This document shows positions 11,125-21,611 of a stretch of 64,000 nucleotides of DNA, piece by piece. Below the pieces are notes generated by a model. It was not told the DNA's origin. It did not search any database and was given only the letters and a program-made list of their open reading frames with translations. The stretch lies in contig OX637346.1 of the NCBI GenBank assembly GCA_951799405.1, forward strand, positions 12,299,215 through 12,363,214, given 5' to 3'. Origin of the DNA: Agapetus fuscipes. Taxonomy: Eukaryota; Arthropoda; Insecta; Trichoptera; Glossosomatidae. Made by a program: the position numbers and the translations under genes. Numbering within the stretch: position 1 is the first letter of the stretch; the number at the start of each line of letters is the position of its first letter.

Positions 11125-11698
11125 AAATATGATAACAACAACCCTTTAGGTAAACGCTTCACGTTAAAGTTGCGCTTAGCAGACTGTGTGTTGCCCTTTA
11201 TACAGTAATCTCTCTAATAAAAACGCACGCTCACACTGCGGCGTGCATCCTGTATTATTGCAAGTACCAAAGTTAAACGTCCGCCCCGCGACTGGGCGAA
11301 GAAGACATTGCGGTAATGTCGGCTCTGTTTGACCCATTACCCGAACAAGGAGCAACACGAATATTGCTCATATTACTCGTAGTTTCATACTGCCAGGTTA
11401 TCGTTCTGCCCTTTGTTGTAGAATAAACAGTTTTCTGAAAGCTCAGAAAGAAATTTTTGAAAAAAATATATCTTCTTTTATTTCGGTGCGAGGTTTTGTA
11501 AGAATTGTCACAATTTAATTGAACAATCACGCTCATATGTTTGAGCATTGGCTTTAAAAAAATAAATTGTACAACTTGTACCGTAGAACAACAAATAAAA
11601 TATTTAAACTAAAAAATAATTGATTAATGATTTACACAAATACAGAATTGAAATAAATTTACTTAAAGTTTAATGCATGTTATATCCATAAGAGTAAA
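11125..11698. other. AT-rich DNA, nothing recognised
   Basis: Small overlapping minus-strand frames (11176-11548) have no recognisable domain. No repeat match seen. Confidence 0.35.
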
Positions 11699-11699
11699 T

Positions 11700-11913
11700 T
11701 ATTTCGGGAAAGGCAAGAAGATCTGCAAGGTTTGTGTTCATGTCATTTTTGGTTTATTTTTGTGTATATATGCATATATACAAATAAATTGTATATACAC
11801 AAACTCACAATGTAGTACTGCAGTGGGGCAGTCGGTGATTGTGGGCATAAATTAAATTTGATCTTTAGTGCCAATATATCATTGCAACTAATGTATATTA
11901 TAGATTAAAGATT
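11700..11913 (+). repeat. Family A fragment, 5'-truncated and diverged
   Basis: Starts at the TTTCGGGAAAGGCAAGAAG hairpin block and ends ATTGCAACTAATGTATATTA. Confidence 0.6.
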
Positions 11914-11914
11914 T

Positions 11915-12775
11915 GTTTTGAAAGTTTTGTTACATCTGTCGCAATTCTCGGTCTTAAAATATTTGTTAACAAAATTAAAAATGCAGTATACTCAGCAGTC
12001 CAAAATAATTTCGTATAAAAACTTATACATGTGTGCATTTATATGAAATCTGTGGATATTTCCTAAAAGAAAAAGTGCGTTACACACAGAGCACAGCTTA
12101 CAATGACTTTGCCGACTCTACGCAGCAAAAAGTTTCACTCGGGGCTTGAAAGGATCTCCCGAAATTGCCGTAATATTTATTTAACGTACAAACTTTTAAC
12201 GATCAGTCACTTTACTTATATCTTCGTTACAACAAAATCCATAAAAAACTTTTTACTTTCGAGTATATTATTTCAAACACCTGATGACTGGCATTATGGA
12301 AAATAATAATAAAAAATGCCGCCGTTCCTTCAATAAACGTTAAAATTTTATCTTTGGATAACGTTCAATTTTCACGTTATTTTGTTGGTATTAAATTTGA
12401 ATGCTTTTGTAATGTGCATGTTTAAAAATACAGTTAAATAACTTTTTTTCACTAGATATGCTATTTAAATTGATTTATAAACTGTAAATGGTCTTCAAAT
12501 TCTTCAACCTAAAATACCCATTAATTTTATTGCAAAATCTAATATGAAATGCAATGCTGATCAAAAGACCTTGGATAACAAGTGTGCCAAAATAAAAATT
12601 GACAGAATTATCAAATTAAAAACGCTAAGAAAATTTATGAAATTTTAAGGTTGTTTACCGTAAACTTGCAAGGTTCAAAATTCATGTGAAAAAAAAAAGT
12701 TTTTTTATGCACACCTATGAATTTATATTTTTGTTTACTGTATTGTTCTTAAATAATTTACTGAATCGATCCATG
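11915..12775. other. AT-rich DNA upstream of the LINE fragment
   Basis: No gene or repeat recognised. A short 67-codon frame (12103-12306) has no identifiable domain. Confidence 0.35.
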
Positions 12776-12779
12776 CAGT

Positions 12780-13595
12780 CATCAGGATGATGCAGTCCTT
12801 GTATCTGATTCAGCAGTGGAATTGCAAATGATGCTCTCTAGATTGAACGAAGCTTTGAAAGGTAATAATTTGAAGTTGAATGCAAGAAAGACGAAAGTTT
12901 TGATTTTTGAAAGAGATGATGAAAATATGAATTATGAATTTAAAATTAATGGAATGAATGTTGATGTTGTAAATGAGTTTGTATATTTGGGATGTAAGTT
13001 TGAAAAAGATGGAAAAATGGCCGGTGAATTTGAAAGAAGAATAATGAAAGGCAGGTGTGTACTGGGTGCGACCGCTTGCATCGCCAGGAACCAAAATCTC
13101 TCAAAAAATGTTAGATTGGCGGTGCACGGTGGTATACTAGTGCCAACCTTGATGTATGGAAGTGAAGCCTGGACGGTGAGTGAAAGGGAAATTAGTAAAG
13201 TCCATACAGTAGAAATGGACTATCTAAGAAGTATGATTGGGAAAAAACGAAGTGACAGGGTGAGGAATGATTTTGTAAGAGAAGAATGTGGTGTAAGGGA
13301 AAGTGTGAAAGTGAAGATTAAAAGAAGTATGTTAAGATGGTTCGGGCACTTGGAGAGAATAAGTGATGAAAGATTGACGAAGAAAGTATATGTTGCTAGA
13401 ATAGATGGATGTCGTGGTAGAGGAAGACCGAGAAAAGTATGGAAGGATCAAATCTCTGAAATAGCGAATGAATGGGATATCCAGAGTCATAATAAAAGGA
13501 GGACTTGTATGAAAAAGGTTATGACTCTGGATGAAATGAAAGAAGTATGCAAGGACAGGAAGAAGTGGCGGCTAATCTGCAATGTTGATTTCTAA
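12780..13595 (+). pseudogene. LINE reverse transcriptase, C-terminal ~270 residues (5'-truncated, RTE-like)
   Basis: The frame opens after a stop at 12762 and runs uninterrupted to TAA at 13593. It enters the reverse transcriptase at its catalytic box: the residual DDAVLVSDS is the end of a (Y/F)ADD motif whose first residues are replaced by flanking sequence. Then come the thumb-like LKLNARKTKVLIF and EFVYLGCKF, the PTLMYGSEAWTVSE segment, RWFGHLERI, GRGRPRKVWKDQI, and a C-terminal CKDRKKWRLIC box. These are typical of non-LTR retrotransposons of the RTE or a related class, where they follow the RT domain. The endonuclease and most of the RT are absent, so the copy is dead, although its frame has no stop. 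A long-form family A unit starts about 15 bp after the stop codon. Family assignment beyond non-LTR is tentative. Confidence 0.85.
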
Positions 13596-13609
13596 TGTTG
13601 GTGTATTCA

Positions 13610-13968
13610 TTTGCTACATTTTTTTGCATAGGAAATTTTTGACTTTTTTTGTATAGATTTCTTTGTAAGGTTTTGTTCTTTTTTATATTTAAATGTAATT
13701 TATTATTCATATTCCTTGACTTATAGGTTGGTATGAGGCTGACCACCCATACTGTAAAAAATGGTTCACTTTGCCAATGTCACCCCTGTTTCAGGGAAGG
13801 TCGGCAAAAGTTGTGGGGCTTATGTTCATTTGAGGTTTGGATTTTATTTGTAAGTACACATTCAGCATTTGTAAGCGCGAACTACACTTGTTGGTTTATG
13901 GGCATACATCTGAGAGCTTTAAATGAATATATCTTTGCAACTTAGATTATAGATTATAGATTATAGAT
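13610..13968 (+). repeat. Family A repeat, long form, directly behind the LINE
   Basis: Extension from TTGCTACATTTTTTTGCATAG, core from about 13708, tail ACTTAGATTATAGATTATAG (three tail units). Nearly identical to 6763-7108. Its position right after the LINE stop codon suggests it may be that LINE's 3' end. Confidence 0.9.
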
Positions 13969-13969
13969 C

Positions 13970-15098
13970 CATAAATCATTACAAATCTGAAATCAAAATT
14001 TCCTTCAACTACTCTTATATTTTTTAAAGTTATTAGTACGTATTTTAATGTAAAACTTTGTGAACAGGATGCGAACACATAAAAAGCATTTGTTTTTGCA
14101 TTTTAAAATTAAGCGCCTACTATACTATACAAATATTCTTTGATAATTTTTCGATTAAAGTGTCCTGCAAAGTACACTTTCCCCAAGTGTATAATTTTAG
14201 GTTGAAACTCAGCCATGTCGTTTAATAAAAAATGTATGAAAAACAAATCACTCAAGAGAGGCGTTGTCTTAGTTTGCATGTTTTCTTGGTAATCATTGTG
14301 GTTGTCTGTAAACAAAAAGTTTTTTACTTGGGGTACTGGATAGGGATTACAGAACACACAAAACCAATATCGGTCTGGATACCGCCGCGTTAAAACTTTT
14401 CAAAAGCATAACGTGTCTACGACCTTAATAAAAGCTACTTGTAGGCAAATTGGATCACGATCTTTTATTGAAGTCCATCACCCCTTTTATGGGCCATTGT
14501 TATTTTTTCTTACACTCCCGTCGTCGGTGGCAGAAATCATAAAAGCCATCATAACGCCTGGGCAGAACACGGCTTTTCGACGAGGTAACATAATATTATT
14601 TTTTATCGGTGAAATTGAGAGAAACAGAGTCTCTCTCCTCTCTCTTGTTTCGCCACAAGAAGGTGAGTCCGTAAAGATGGAATAAAAATTGTCGGATTAT
14701 GTTGTCTTTATGCGGCAATCTTCTTGCAGAAACAATTTCCTTAGAGAACACTTTAAGAGTTTCTCGTTTAAATAGTTTTACATTTATGTTTGAACCGGAG
14801 ACTATTTTATGATTTGGCCAAACAGAATTGGTTTTATGGGATTCATGCATAAATTTGTTTGATTTTGAAGTTACTCAATAGTTATAAAGTTCTCCTACTA
14901 AACTTTCAGCGTAGTTCAAAAATAGCTTTGAAACTTAGCACATGTTTTTTCACAAAATGTTTTTTTATAAACTCGGAGAAATCAACTTTTCTACTAACAT
15001 TTGAGTTATATTGAACCTGAAACACAATCTAGGTTTTTTTTAAAATAGATACGTAAGTGGCAACTATAAGAAAATAAAACAGTTCCTTTGGACTGCTT
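13970..15098. other. AT-rich DNA, nothing recognised
   Basis: Overlapping frames on both strands (14109-14357, 14413-14685, 14596-14850) show no domain or codon bias that I can support. Confidence 0.35.
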
Positions 15099-15100
15099 TC

Positions 15101-15348
15101 TGTAATCTATAATCTAAGTTGCAAGGATATATTCATTTAAAGCTCTCAGATGTATGCCCACAAACCAACACGTGTAGTTCGCGCTTAAAAATGCTGAATG
15201 TGTACTTACAAATAAAATCCAAACCTTAAATGAACATAAGCCCCAAAACTTTTGCCTAGCTTCCCTGAAACAGGGGTGACATTTGGCAAAGTGAACCATT
15301 TTTTACAGTATGGGTGGTCAGCTTCATACCAACCTATAAGTCAAGGAA
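15101..15348 (-). repeat. Family A repeat, full-length
   Basis: Minus-strand copy with both ends (TTCCTTGACTTATAGG start, CTTAGATTATAGATTACAGA tail). Close to the copy at 105-354. Confidence 0.9.
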
Positions 15349-15658
15349 GGTTTTAATGTAAAATAAACAAATAATATGTGCTGCCTTTGAGTCACTAAAT
15401 GAAAACTATTAAACAGAAAGACGACGATAATTCATGAAAATTTTAATCTCTTGTTTATGATACCTGTATTAATGAGACGCGCACGTGAATTGGCATATAC
15501 AATATTGTGTCGTCACCCGGCCAGGTTGCTAGGGAAAGGGAAAACATTTTTTTTATCTTATCTAGGTTTTTGGCAGTTACTTCGTGAAAGTTCATTTTAA
15601 TAGATTAAAATAAAAAACTTATTTGTTACAATTCACATGAGCTTTTATTATTTTTTAA

Positions 15659-15703
15659 ACACTACCGGTTTCGGGAGAAGCAATACCTCCCATCTTCAGG
15701 TGT
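15659..15703 (-). ncRNA. Hammerhead ribozyme (type I, PLE-like), complete core
   Basis: Minus strand: stem I strand ACAC, core CUGAAGA, one unpaired U, stem II GGGAG/CUCCC, GAAA, a stem III that can only be a minimal ACCGGU hairpin, then UA and the second stem I strand GUGU. Predicted cleavage is after A15663 (GUA triplet). Self-complementary stem III suggests activity as a dimer, as in known PLE hammerheads. Confidence 0.85.
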
Positions 15704-15712
15704 AAAATATTT

Positions 15713-15757
15713 ACACCTGAAGATGGGAGGTATTGCTTCTCCCGAAACCGGTAGTGT
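15713..15757 (+). ncRNA. Hammerhead ribozyme (type I, PLE-like), complete core
   Basis: Mirror copy of the preceding ribozyme: ACAC, CUGAAGA, U, GGGAG...CUCCC, GAAA, CCGG, UA, GUGU. Predicted cleavage after A15753. Both strands of the element would therefore yield a self-cleaving transcript. Confidence 0.85.
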
Positions 15758-15829
15758 TTAAAAAATAATAAAAGCTCATGTGAATTGTAACAAATAAGTT
15801 TTTTATTTTAATCTATTTTTTTTATCGGT

Positions 15830-16440
15830 TGCTAACGACATAGTTGCTACAAGACTGACGTTTGTTCGCCGTGAAAAAAGCTCCAAATCCAAAAATGTTT
15901 CAACCTCATTCTTGAACTGAATACCTACAACATCAAAGCCTTGATTTTATCAATCAAAGTTACGCATTTAAATATCTCCAACAATTAAAATAAGATTAAT
16001 GATGTTCAGCTGCCGCCCTCCTTTTCACGGAATGCCGCGCCGAATGTTTTTCCTCACAAGGGGGCGTCGGGGGTTGTGGGCGGTAGGAAAAGGGGCGGCA
16101 GGGAGCGGGCCAAGCCACCCCCTGATGGCTTCATTTTGACTTCACACACCATTTAATCCAGAGTGCTTTATTGCTGGCACTCTTGCGGTCGCGTTTTCTT
16201 TTTCTCGGGATTTATATTATTTTGCCGACACGTTTTTGTACAACAGCAAATAAATTGATACATTTTCTTACATCTCCACCAGTTCTTCCTTTTCGCTTGG
16301 AGACACTTCTTGGCATGGCGAGCAAGATACTCGGACCAACTCTTTGTTTTTTTTTTGTATTTTAGCCTACATTTAATCGCTGCGTTCTATTTCTAGCTTT
16401 TATACAAACATTGTTTTAGTACTTACTTTAATAGCTTATA
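15830..16440. other. GC-rich island (16011-16130) in AT-rich DNA
   Basis: 16011-16130 is strongly GC- and CpG-richer than its surroundings. It contains a stem between CTGCCGCCCTCCTTTTC (16012-16028) and GGAAAAGGGGCGGCAG (16087-16101). No transcript start signal or ORF can be tied to it. The rest of the interval shows nothing. Confidence 0.45.
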
Positions 16441-16445
16441 GTAAG

Positions 16446-16670
16446 ATTCCTTGACTAATAGTTTGGTATGAGGCTGACCACTCATACTGTTGAAAACGGT
16501 TCACTTTGCCAATGTCACCTCTGTTTCAGAGAAGTTTGGCAAGAGTTGCAGGGCTTATGTTCATGTGCAATTGGCTTTTTGTGTTTCCACAAATGGCATG
16601 TGTAAGCGGAAACTTATATGTATCTGATCTTATCTTAAATGTTATATATCTTAGCTACTTAGATTAAAGT
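16446..16670 (+). repeat. Family A repeat, diverged
   Basis: Starts ATTCCTTGACTAATAG and ends TTAGCTACTTAGATTAAAG. The central hairpin is changed to CTCTGTTTCAGAG with compensating bases, so the stem is kept. Confidence 0.85.
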
Positions 16671-16733
16671 TAGATGTTAAAATAGAAATCTTCAATTCCG
16701 TGTTATTTTTTTTTTTGATCTTTTGTATATTTT

Positions 16734-16881
16734 AGAAACTAAATTCTATTTAAACACTGTTTCTTTTCACATATATTGATTTAATTCAATTTAAAATTAT
16801 AATTTATATAAATCAATCAAAAGAATTAAAATAAACCAATATATGTGAAAAGAAACAGTGTTTACATATAATTCTGTTTCT
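16734..16881. repeat. Inverted repeat, ~45-bp arms
   Basis: Arms 16734-16778 and 16837-16881 pair over AAACACTGTTTCTTTTCACA with few mismatches around a ~58-bp AT-rich loop. A PLE-associated segment, GAATTTTCACAGTGTTAATA, follows at 16908 and recurs at 22516 and partly at 57438. Confidence 0.75.
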
Positions 16882-17019
16882 AAGGTATCTAAACAATCAA
16901 TCAATATGAATTTTCACAGTGTTAATACACAAACCATAAAAAATATTATTTTATTCTATCTGCTCAAATTAATTTTCCATTCTGAAAATAAGGAAACTGT
17001 TCACATATTTTTTAATATT

Positions 17020-17271
17020 CATGGTACTTATAGGTTTGTAAGAGGCTGACCACCCATACTGTAAAAAATGTTTCACTTTGCCAGTGTCCCCCCTGTTTCA
17101 GGGAAGGTCGGCAAAAGTTGTGGGGCTTATGTTCATTTGAGGTTTGAATTTTATTTGTAAGTACACAATCAGCATTTGCAAGCGCGAACTACACGTGTTT
17201 GTTTGTGGGCATACATCTGAGAGCTTTGAATGAATATATCCTTGCAACTTAGATTATAGATTATATTATAG
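17020..17271 (+). repeat. Family A repeat, full-length
   Basis: Plus-strand copy from the GTACTTATAGGTTTGTAAGAGG region to GCAACTTAGATTATAGATTA. Central blocks are well preserved. Confidence 0.88.
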
Positions 17272-17582
17272 AAAGAATGCGTTCTTATTTATTATTTTTA
17301 TCTTTTTTTTTTTTTAATGTAACTGCATCCAGTCGTCTTTCCACTTTCCAGGTGGCTCCGTGGACGCAACTTCAATTTTATACTTTCCTTGCATACTTGT
17401 ACTCGCACGTATTCATGCTCTTCATGCATGTTCATATTTTTTTCACACTTACATACACGCTCCATGCTTACATATGACCTTCTTTGTGCACTATTTTTTG
17501 TCAGTTGTCCATCGTGCATTTTTTCTGCAAACCATCTCATTATACTAAAGCAGTTGTCTATTATGTATTTATAACATAAGTT

Positions 17583-17832
17583 AATCTAATCTTATCTAAT
17601 CTAAGTTGCTAAGTTGCTAAAAGATATGTTACATTGGAGATTAACATTCTCACAATCAGACATGTACAAGTTTGCGCTTGCACATGTCTCATGTGAGCCT
17701 ACAACATAAAAACCTAATCTCAAATGGACATACACCCTGCAACTCTTGCCGTCCTTCCCTGTAACAGGGGTGACATTGGCAAAGTGAACCAATTCTTACA
17801 GCATGGGTGGTCAGATGCATACCAACCTATAA
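17583..17832 (-). repeat. Family A repeat, variant subfamily
   Basis: Minus-strand copy with a duplicated AAGTTGCTAAGTTGCT tail junction. Like 56724-56994 and 60558-60810, it belongs to a subfamily with GCATGTGCAAG-type and GTACGTGTCTG-type internal sequence. Confidence 0.85.
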
Positions 17833-17870
17833 ATATACCTATAAATATATTTTAACTTTTAAGGATCATA

Positions 17871-17925
17871 ATAACCCAAACCTCACATAACTCTTGCCGC
17901 CTTTCCCTGAAATTAGGAAAAGGAA
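17871..17925 (-). repeat. Family A fragment
   Basis: Only the AACCTCACAT..ACTCTTGCC..CTTTCCCTGAAA part remains. Confidence 0.5.
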
Positions 17926-17934
17926 AAAGCGATC

Positions 17935-18217
17935 TTAAGTTAGGTTCTTTAATTAAACTGAAATTTATTTTTCAAGATTTATTTTACACAATGTTGGTTT
18001 ACAAAGTACTGATTTCTAGCTCTTGGTTTATCGACTTCACGGCTCAGTGTTTCAATCGACAATCGTCCTTAAATGATTGCGGTCCAAATATATAGCGTCT
18101 TAACGGACGTTTCTCGACTGTTCTCGGTTTCTCTAACATAGTGGATGATACCAGAGCGTTGTTCCACCAGCGTGATTAGAATCACGTATGCACTAATACT
18201 ATCATACGCTTGTAACA
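17935..18217 (-). mobile_element. LTR-like segment (possible solo LTR)
   Basis: On the minus strand it begins TGTTACAAGCGTATGATAG. It has a TATA-like box (CTATATATTTGG, around 18089) and AATAAA signals near 17979 and 17964, in the order expected for an LTR (start, TATA, polyadenylation signal). I found no primer-binding site, polypurine tract, clear right terminus or target duplication, so this is a compositional call. Confidence 0.35.
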
Positions 18218-18219
18218 AT

Positions 18220-19800
18220 ACATTACTTAAGGAATAATATCATAAAAATGTCGTCAATATGTAAGAAAATTAAAATAAAAGTTAGAGCTATAATGTAAAT
18301 CAGTTAAAAGTATTTTTCTTTTTACACGGATTGCTCTTATTCATACTTTAACTTTTTACTACATATTTCATATTTCAACGTGAAAATCTCTCCGTTAAAA
18401 ACTCACAATTACACCTTTCAATTTTAGCTTTAAAAGCGATTACATCAATTAACACAAATACAGCTGGCAAGCTTTTGCAGTAGTTCAGTTTAACAAAATG
18501 GAAATACAAAAAAAACACACACACACAAATTTGTTTACATGAATTGAATGAGCTTTAATGTAGCCTTCATGAAAGTAGACCACTTGTGTGTAGTTTCCAC
18601 GAACGCTCTTCCGTAAAAGCTCTCACAATAATATCACTAATTGCATCAATGCAGAGCTTTCAGGCCGAGTTTGGTTATATGAATAACATCACCAAAAGCT
18701 TCGAATCAGCTTACGCCGGGCGAGACCGTGTGATGTCAATTTTTGGTTTCAATATTGACAGAAAATAAACCGTGATTATTGGACTGAATATTGTTTGAAA
18801 CTGTGGATCATTATAAATTGACTGATGCACGTGATATTTTAAGCGCACATCTGATACACAGCTTTTGATAATTTAATTATTGTAGCTGATATACTAGGTA
18901 TTTTAGCACGTAAATATTAAATAAGTACACTTTAGTATTAGTATTCAGAGCAAATGAAGTAACAATATATAATTGTATGATCTTGTCGAAATTGACAATT
19001 CGCATACATTTTTCCTTATGGTAAGTTTTAATGTGGATTCTTTTCATTTTTAAAAGGATGGTGATGAAACTTACACACACACCACATTATTTTAAATGGG
19101 GGTTAATTTTTGTTTCAAAAGAAGGCTCTCTTAGCAAGCCTAAAGGTTTATCATAATAAAGGTTCAAAATTATAAGTTTACACTACAAATATTGCAAACT
19201 TTTTATTTGAATTCTGGCATTCCACTTAGTAAACAAGAGCTCATACAATTTAGCTATCGACCATACTAATTTAGTTACATCTTTTATGAGAGGTAGACTC
19301 TGTTAGTTTCTTTTTTGATACTATATTTAAAGAATATACAAACATATTGAGTGTATTTTAAAATACAATTTTGAAAGATCCTAAGCTTTTGAAATAAAGA
19401 GATTTGCCCCAACGTGGAAAGCTTTTGATGTAATTAAACATGATAGTCTCTTGAACGTGACCCATTCACTTGTTAATTTGCATTGAGTATGAATGCATAC
19501 GGGACACTTTAAACTAAATTAAGCCATTCCGGACGATTAATGCCAATTTTCTTCAGGAGCCATCCGCTTGGAATTCAGCCGCTCTCTCATAACGAGGGAG
19601 AAACCTAATAACTTGATCATTAAGCACGTTCCGGTGAAAATTGCACTCTGGCTTCAGGTGCTGAAAAATAATGAAATTATCAACAGTCGGCGGTCAAAAA
19701 CTGACATGGTAAATGACTCTTTCTCATAGCAATTACAAGACGCTGCTTGAGGTTAACATTAACTTATTAAAGGTCTCATAAACATTCTCTCCAAGTTGCA
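18220..19800. other. AT-rich DNA, nothing recognised
   Basis: Contains a short CA microsatellite near 18515. No gene, RNA or dispersed repeat was identified. Confidence 0.4.
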
Positions 19801-19809
19801 CTGAGTTTT

Positions 19810-19960
19810 AGACAAATTAAAAGATAAAAAGTAAAAACAACTTTGTTTACGATTACTTTGAGTATATTTTATTTTAATTCCACAACCGGTTTCGCAAACG
19901 TCCATTCGCATCATCAGGTGGTTAAATTAAAACTAAATGATATTTTTTAGTGTTGATCTG
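19810..19960 (-). mobile_element. Penelope-type pseudo-LTR fragment
   Basis: 19820-19925 matches 42222-42325: an AGATAAAAAG.AAAAAACA-type leader, TTACGATTACTTTGAGTAT, then the hammerhead. The copy stops near the piggyBac insertion at 19961. Confidence 0.75.
19880..19921 (-). ncRNA. Hammerhead ribozyme (PLE-like), complete core
   Basis: Minus strand: CCAC, CUGAUGA, unpaired U, stem II GCGAA/UUUGC, GAAA, CCGG, UU, GUGG. Stem I pairs CCAC with GUGG. Predicted cleavage is after U19884, triplet GUU. Stem III is the palindrome ACCGGU. Confidence 0.85.
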
Positions 19961-19964
19961 TTAA

Positions 19965-21523
19965 CCCTTAACTTGGCAACGTATCTTATTAGATACATCG
20001 TTTTTATTTAAATCTGTGACCAAGACTACAAATATTAAATATTTAAAAATATTTGGATCTTCTTCTTTAGGTTGTATTGTTTATGATAAAAAATAATGAA
20101 CCGTCTGTAAAAAGCCTTTGTGTGTTTTTTTCAAACGAGATGGCAACGAGGTCAAAGGGTGGCGCGGGCGCTCCAGTAACTTTTACTTTTTTTTTTTCAA
20201 ATTTTGTATTAAATTTAAATTAAAAAATATTTTTACAGTCTCAAATAATTAATGTTCCAACATGTAAAGTAAAAATTATTTTTTATTGGTCCAATAATCT
20301 GTTATTCCAATGTTTATTCCGCTGTATCCAATAGGATACATTGCTAAGGGACCAGAGAAGTAGTGTTGCCGGGCGATGTATATTATTAGATACGCTGCCA
20401 AGCGCTGGGAGAAGGACTGTTTGTATGCATTTCATACAAAAGCAAAAACTGACCAGTTCTGAGAAAACAAGTTTTTGCATTATTTCCAGAAATAATGGAA
20501 TTTTAGTGTTTTGTAATAATACTGAATGGTTTGTCTTATCTTGATCGTTTATTTGCTTAGTGTTGTAATTCTTATTTTTAAGAATACGTAATTTATTATT
20601 CCCCTTTTCCTAGTATATTTTGGGGTAATGCTCTATAGAACTAGTCTTTATTATTTATTTTTTTATGTTTCTTTGTTGACACAATGGAATGCTTTCTTTC
20701 TTGGAAAGTAAACCGCATACACAAATAGAAAAAATATAGAGCTTAGTTCCTCGCATGCAAGCATCATCAGATATGAGTGATGAATCCACAGACGAAGATG
20801 AGCTTCATTCTCTATCACCGTCTACAAGCTCAGCTCCTTCCTTGAATTCCTCCTTGGAAACAATGAATATTTTAAATTCTGACACTGATGAAAAAATCAA
20901 TGATACCTACTGCAACAATCAATTAACTCCCATCATTATACGGGTTTATCCGAGCCCAAGTGCTGCAATTAGCAGTTACAGTGCCTTGCCATCCTTATCA
21001 TCATTTACATCTGTATCGGCTTCCATTTCTCAAAATTTAACGACACCCATATCAACTCATTCAAAATTATAAAAACGGAGTATCAGGTCTTATCCTTGAC
21101 TATTTAGTTTATGGTGGTCAAGATACTTTTCGGTCAATTGATTTTTTGTAACTTTGATTTTTTTGTATCAAAATAAACTTAAAAAATGTTTTATTTCTTT
21201 CATATCATTTGTAATATTATATATATCATTGATTTATAATAAATAAAGTCGCAATAAATGAACCCTTTTATAATATATACATAAAATTTATTTTGAACTA
21301 AATCTCTGGTCGCCTGGCAGTGTATCCTATTGTATACATAAAACAGCGCGAGTGGTTCTCCAGGAGCTTGGCAATGTATCCTATTAGATACATGCGATTT
21401 CCAGAAAAGTGAAAATCTAGGATTTTTAAAATTATTTTTCCCGAAATCTTTGATTTTTTTTATAGACAAATTTTATAAAAAAAACTAAAAAAATAAGAAT
21501 TTTTGCCTCTGCCAAGTTAAGGG
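19965..21523. mobile_element. piggyBac-like DNA transposon, internally deleted
   Basis: A 1559-bp element with perfect 14-bp terminal inverted repeats (CCCTTAACTTGGCA), flanked by TTAA on both sides (19961-19964, 21524-21527). This is the diagnostic piggyBac integration signature. Five copies of a subterminal motif, TGGCA..GTATCNNATTNGATACAT, lie at 19974-19997, 20321-20346, 20371-20400, 21315-21339 and 21368-21393. Two are at one end, two at the other and one internal pair member, as expected for transposase-binding repeats. It carries only a broken transposase frame, so it is non-autonomous. It lies beside or within PLE pseudo-LTR sequence. Confidence 0.88.
20755..21151 (+). pseudogene. piggyBac transposase remnant (N-terminal acidic region joined to a DDE fragment)
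   Basis: The first frame (20755-21072, 105 codons) has an acidic, Ser-rich start (SDESTDEDELHS, later NSDTDEK) like the disordered N-terminus of piggyBac-family transposases. It ends in TAA. In the next frame, 21071-21151 encodes SGLILDYLVYGGQDTF, which resembles the segment following the first catalytic region of insect piggyBac/PGBD transposases. The two are joined by a frameshift, and most of the ~550-600-residue protein, including the catalytic aspartates and C-terminal zinc finger, is missing. The surrounding terminal repeats and TTAA sites support the assignment. The homology of the short DDE piece is from pattern recognition only. Confidence 0.6.
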
Positions 21524-21611
21524 TTAACACAGTGAAAGTCCATTTTTATAAATATTTTAAAATATAAATGGTAAAACATTGTATTAATTCACTTTATCTT
21601 TTTTTTTTTTT

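Larger units (their letters stand above)
15558..15814. mobile_element. Short palindromic Penelope-type element with two hammerhead ribozymes
   Basis: A 257-bp insertion bounded by an exact 12-bp duplication (ATTTTTTTTATC at 15546-15557 and 15815-15826). It has a ~40-bp leader ending GTGAAAGTTCATTTT, then a virtually perfect palindrome (15599-15817, centre near 15708) whose arms each carry a hammerhead ribozyme. The same leader motif precedes the inverted repeats at 21.5 and 32.4 kb. There is no coding capacity, so it depends on proteins encoded elsewhere. PLE copies with inverted pseudo-LTR pieces and HHRs are established. This is probably an extremely 5'-truncated PLE or a derived non-autonomous unit. 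Confidence 0.85.
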
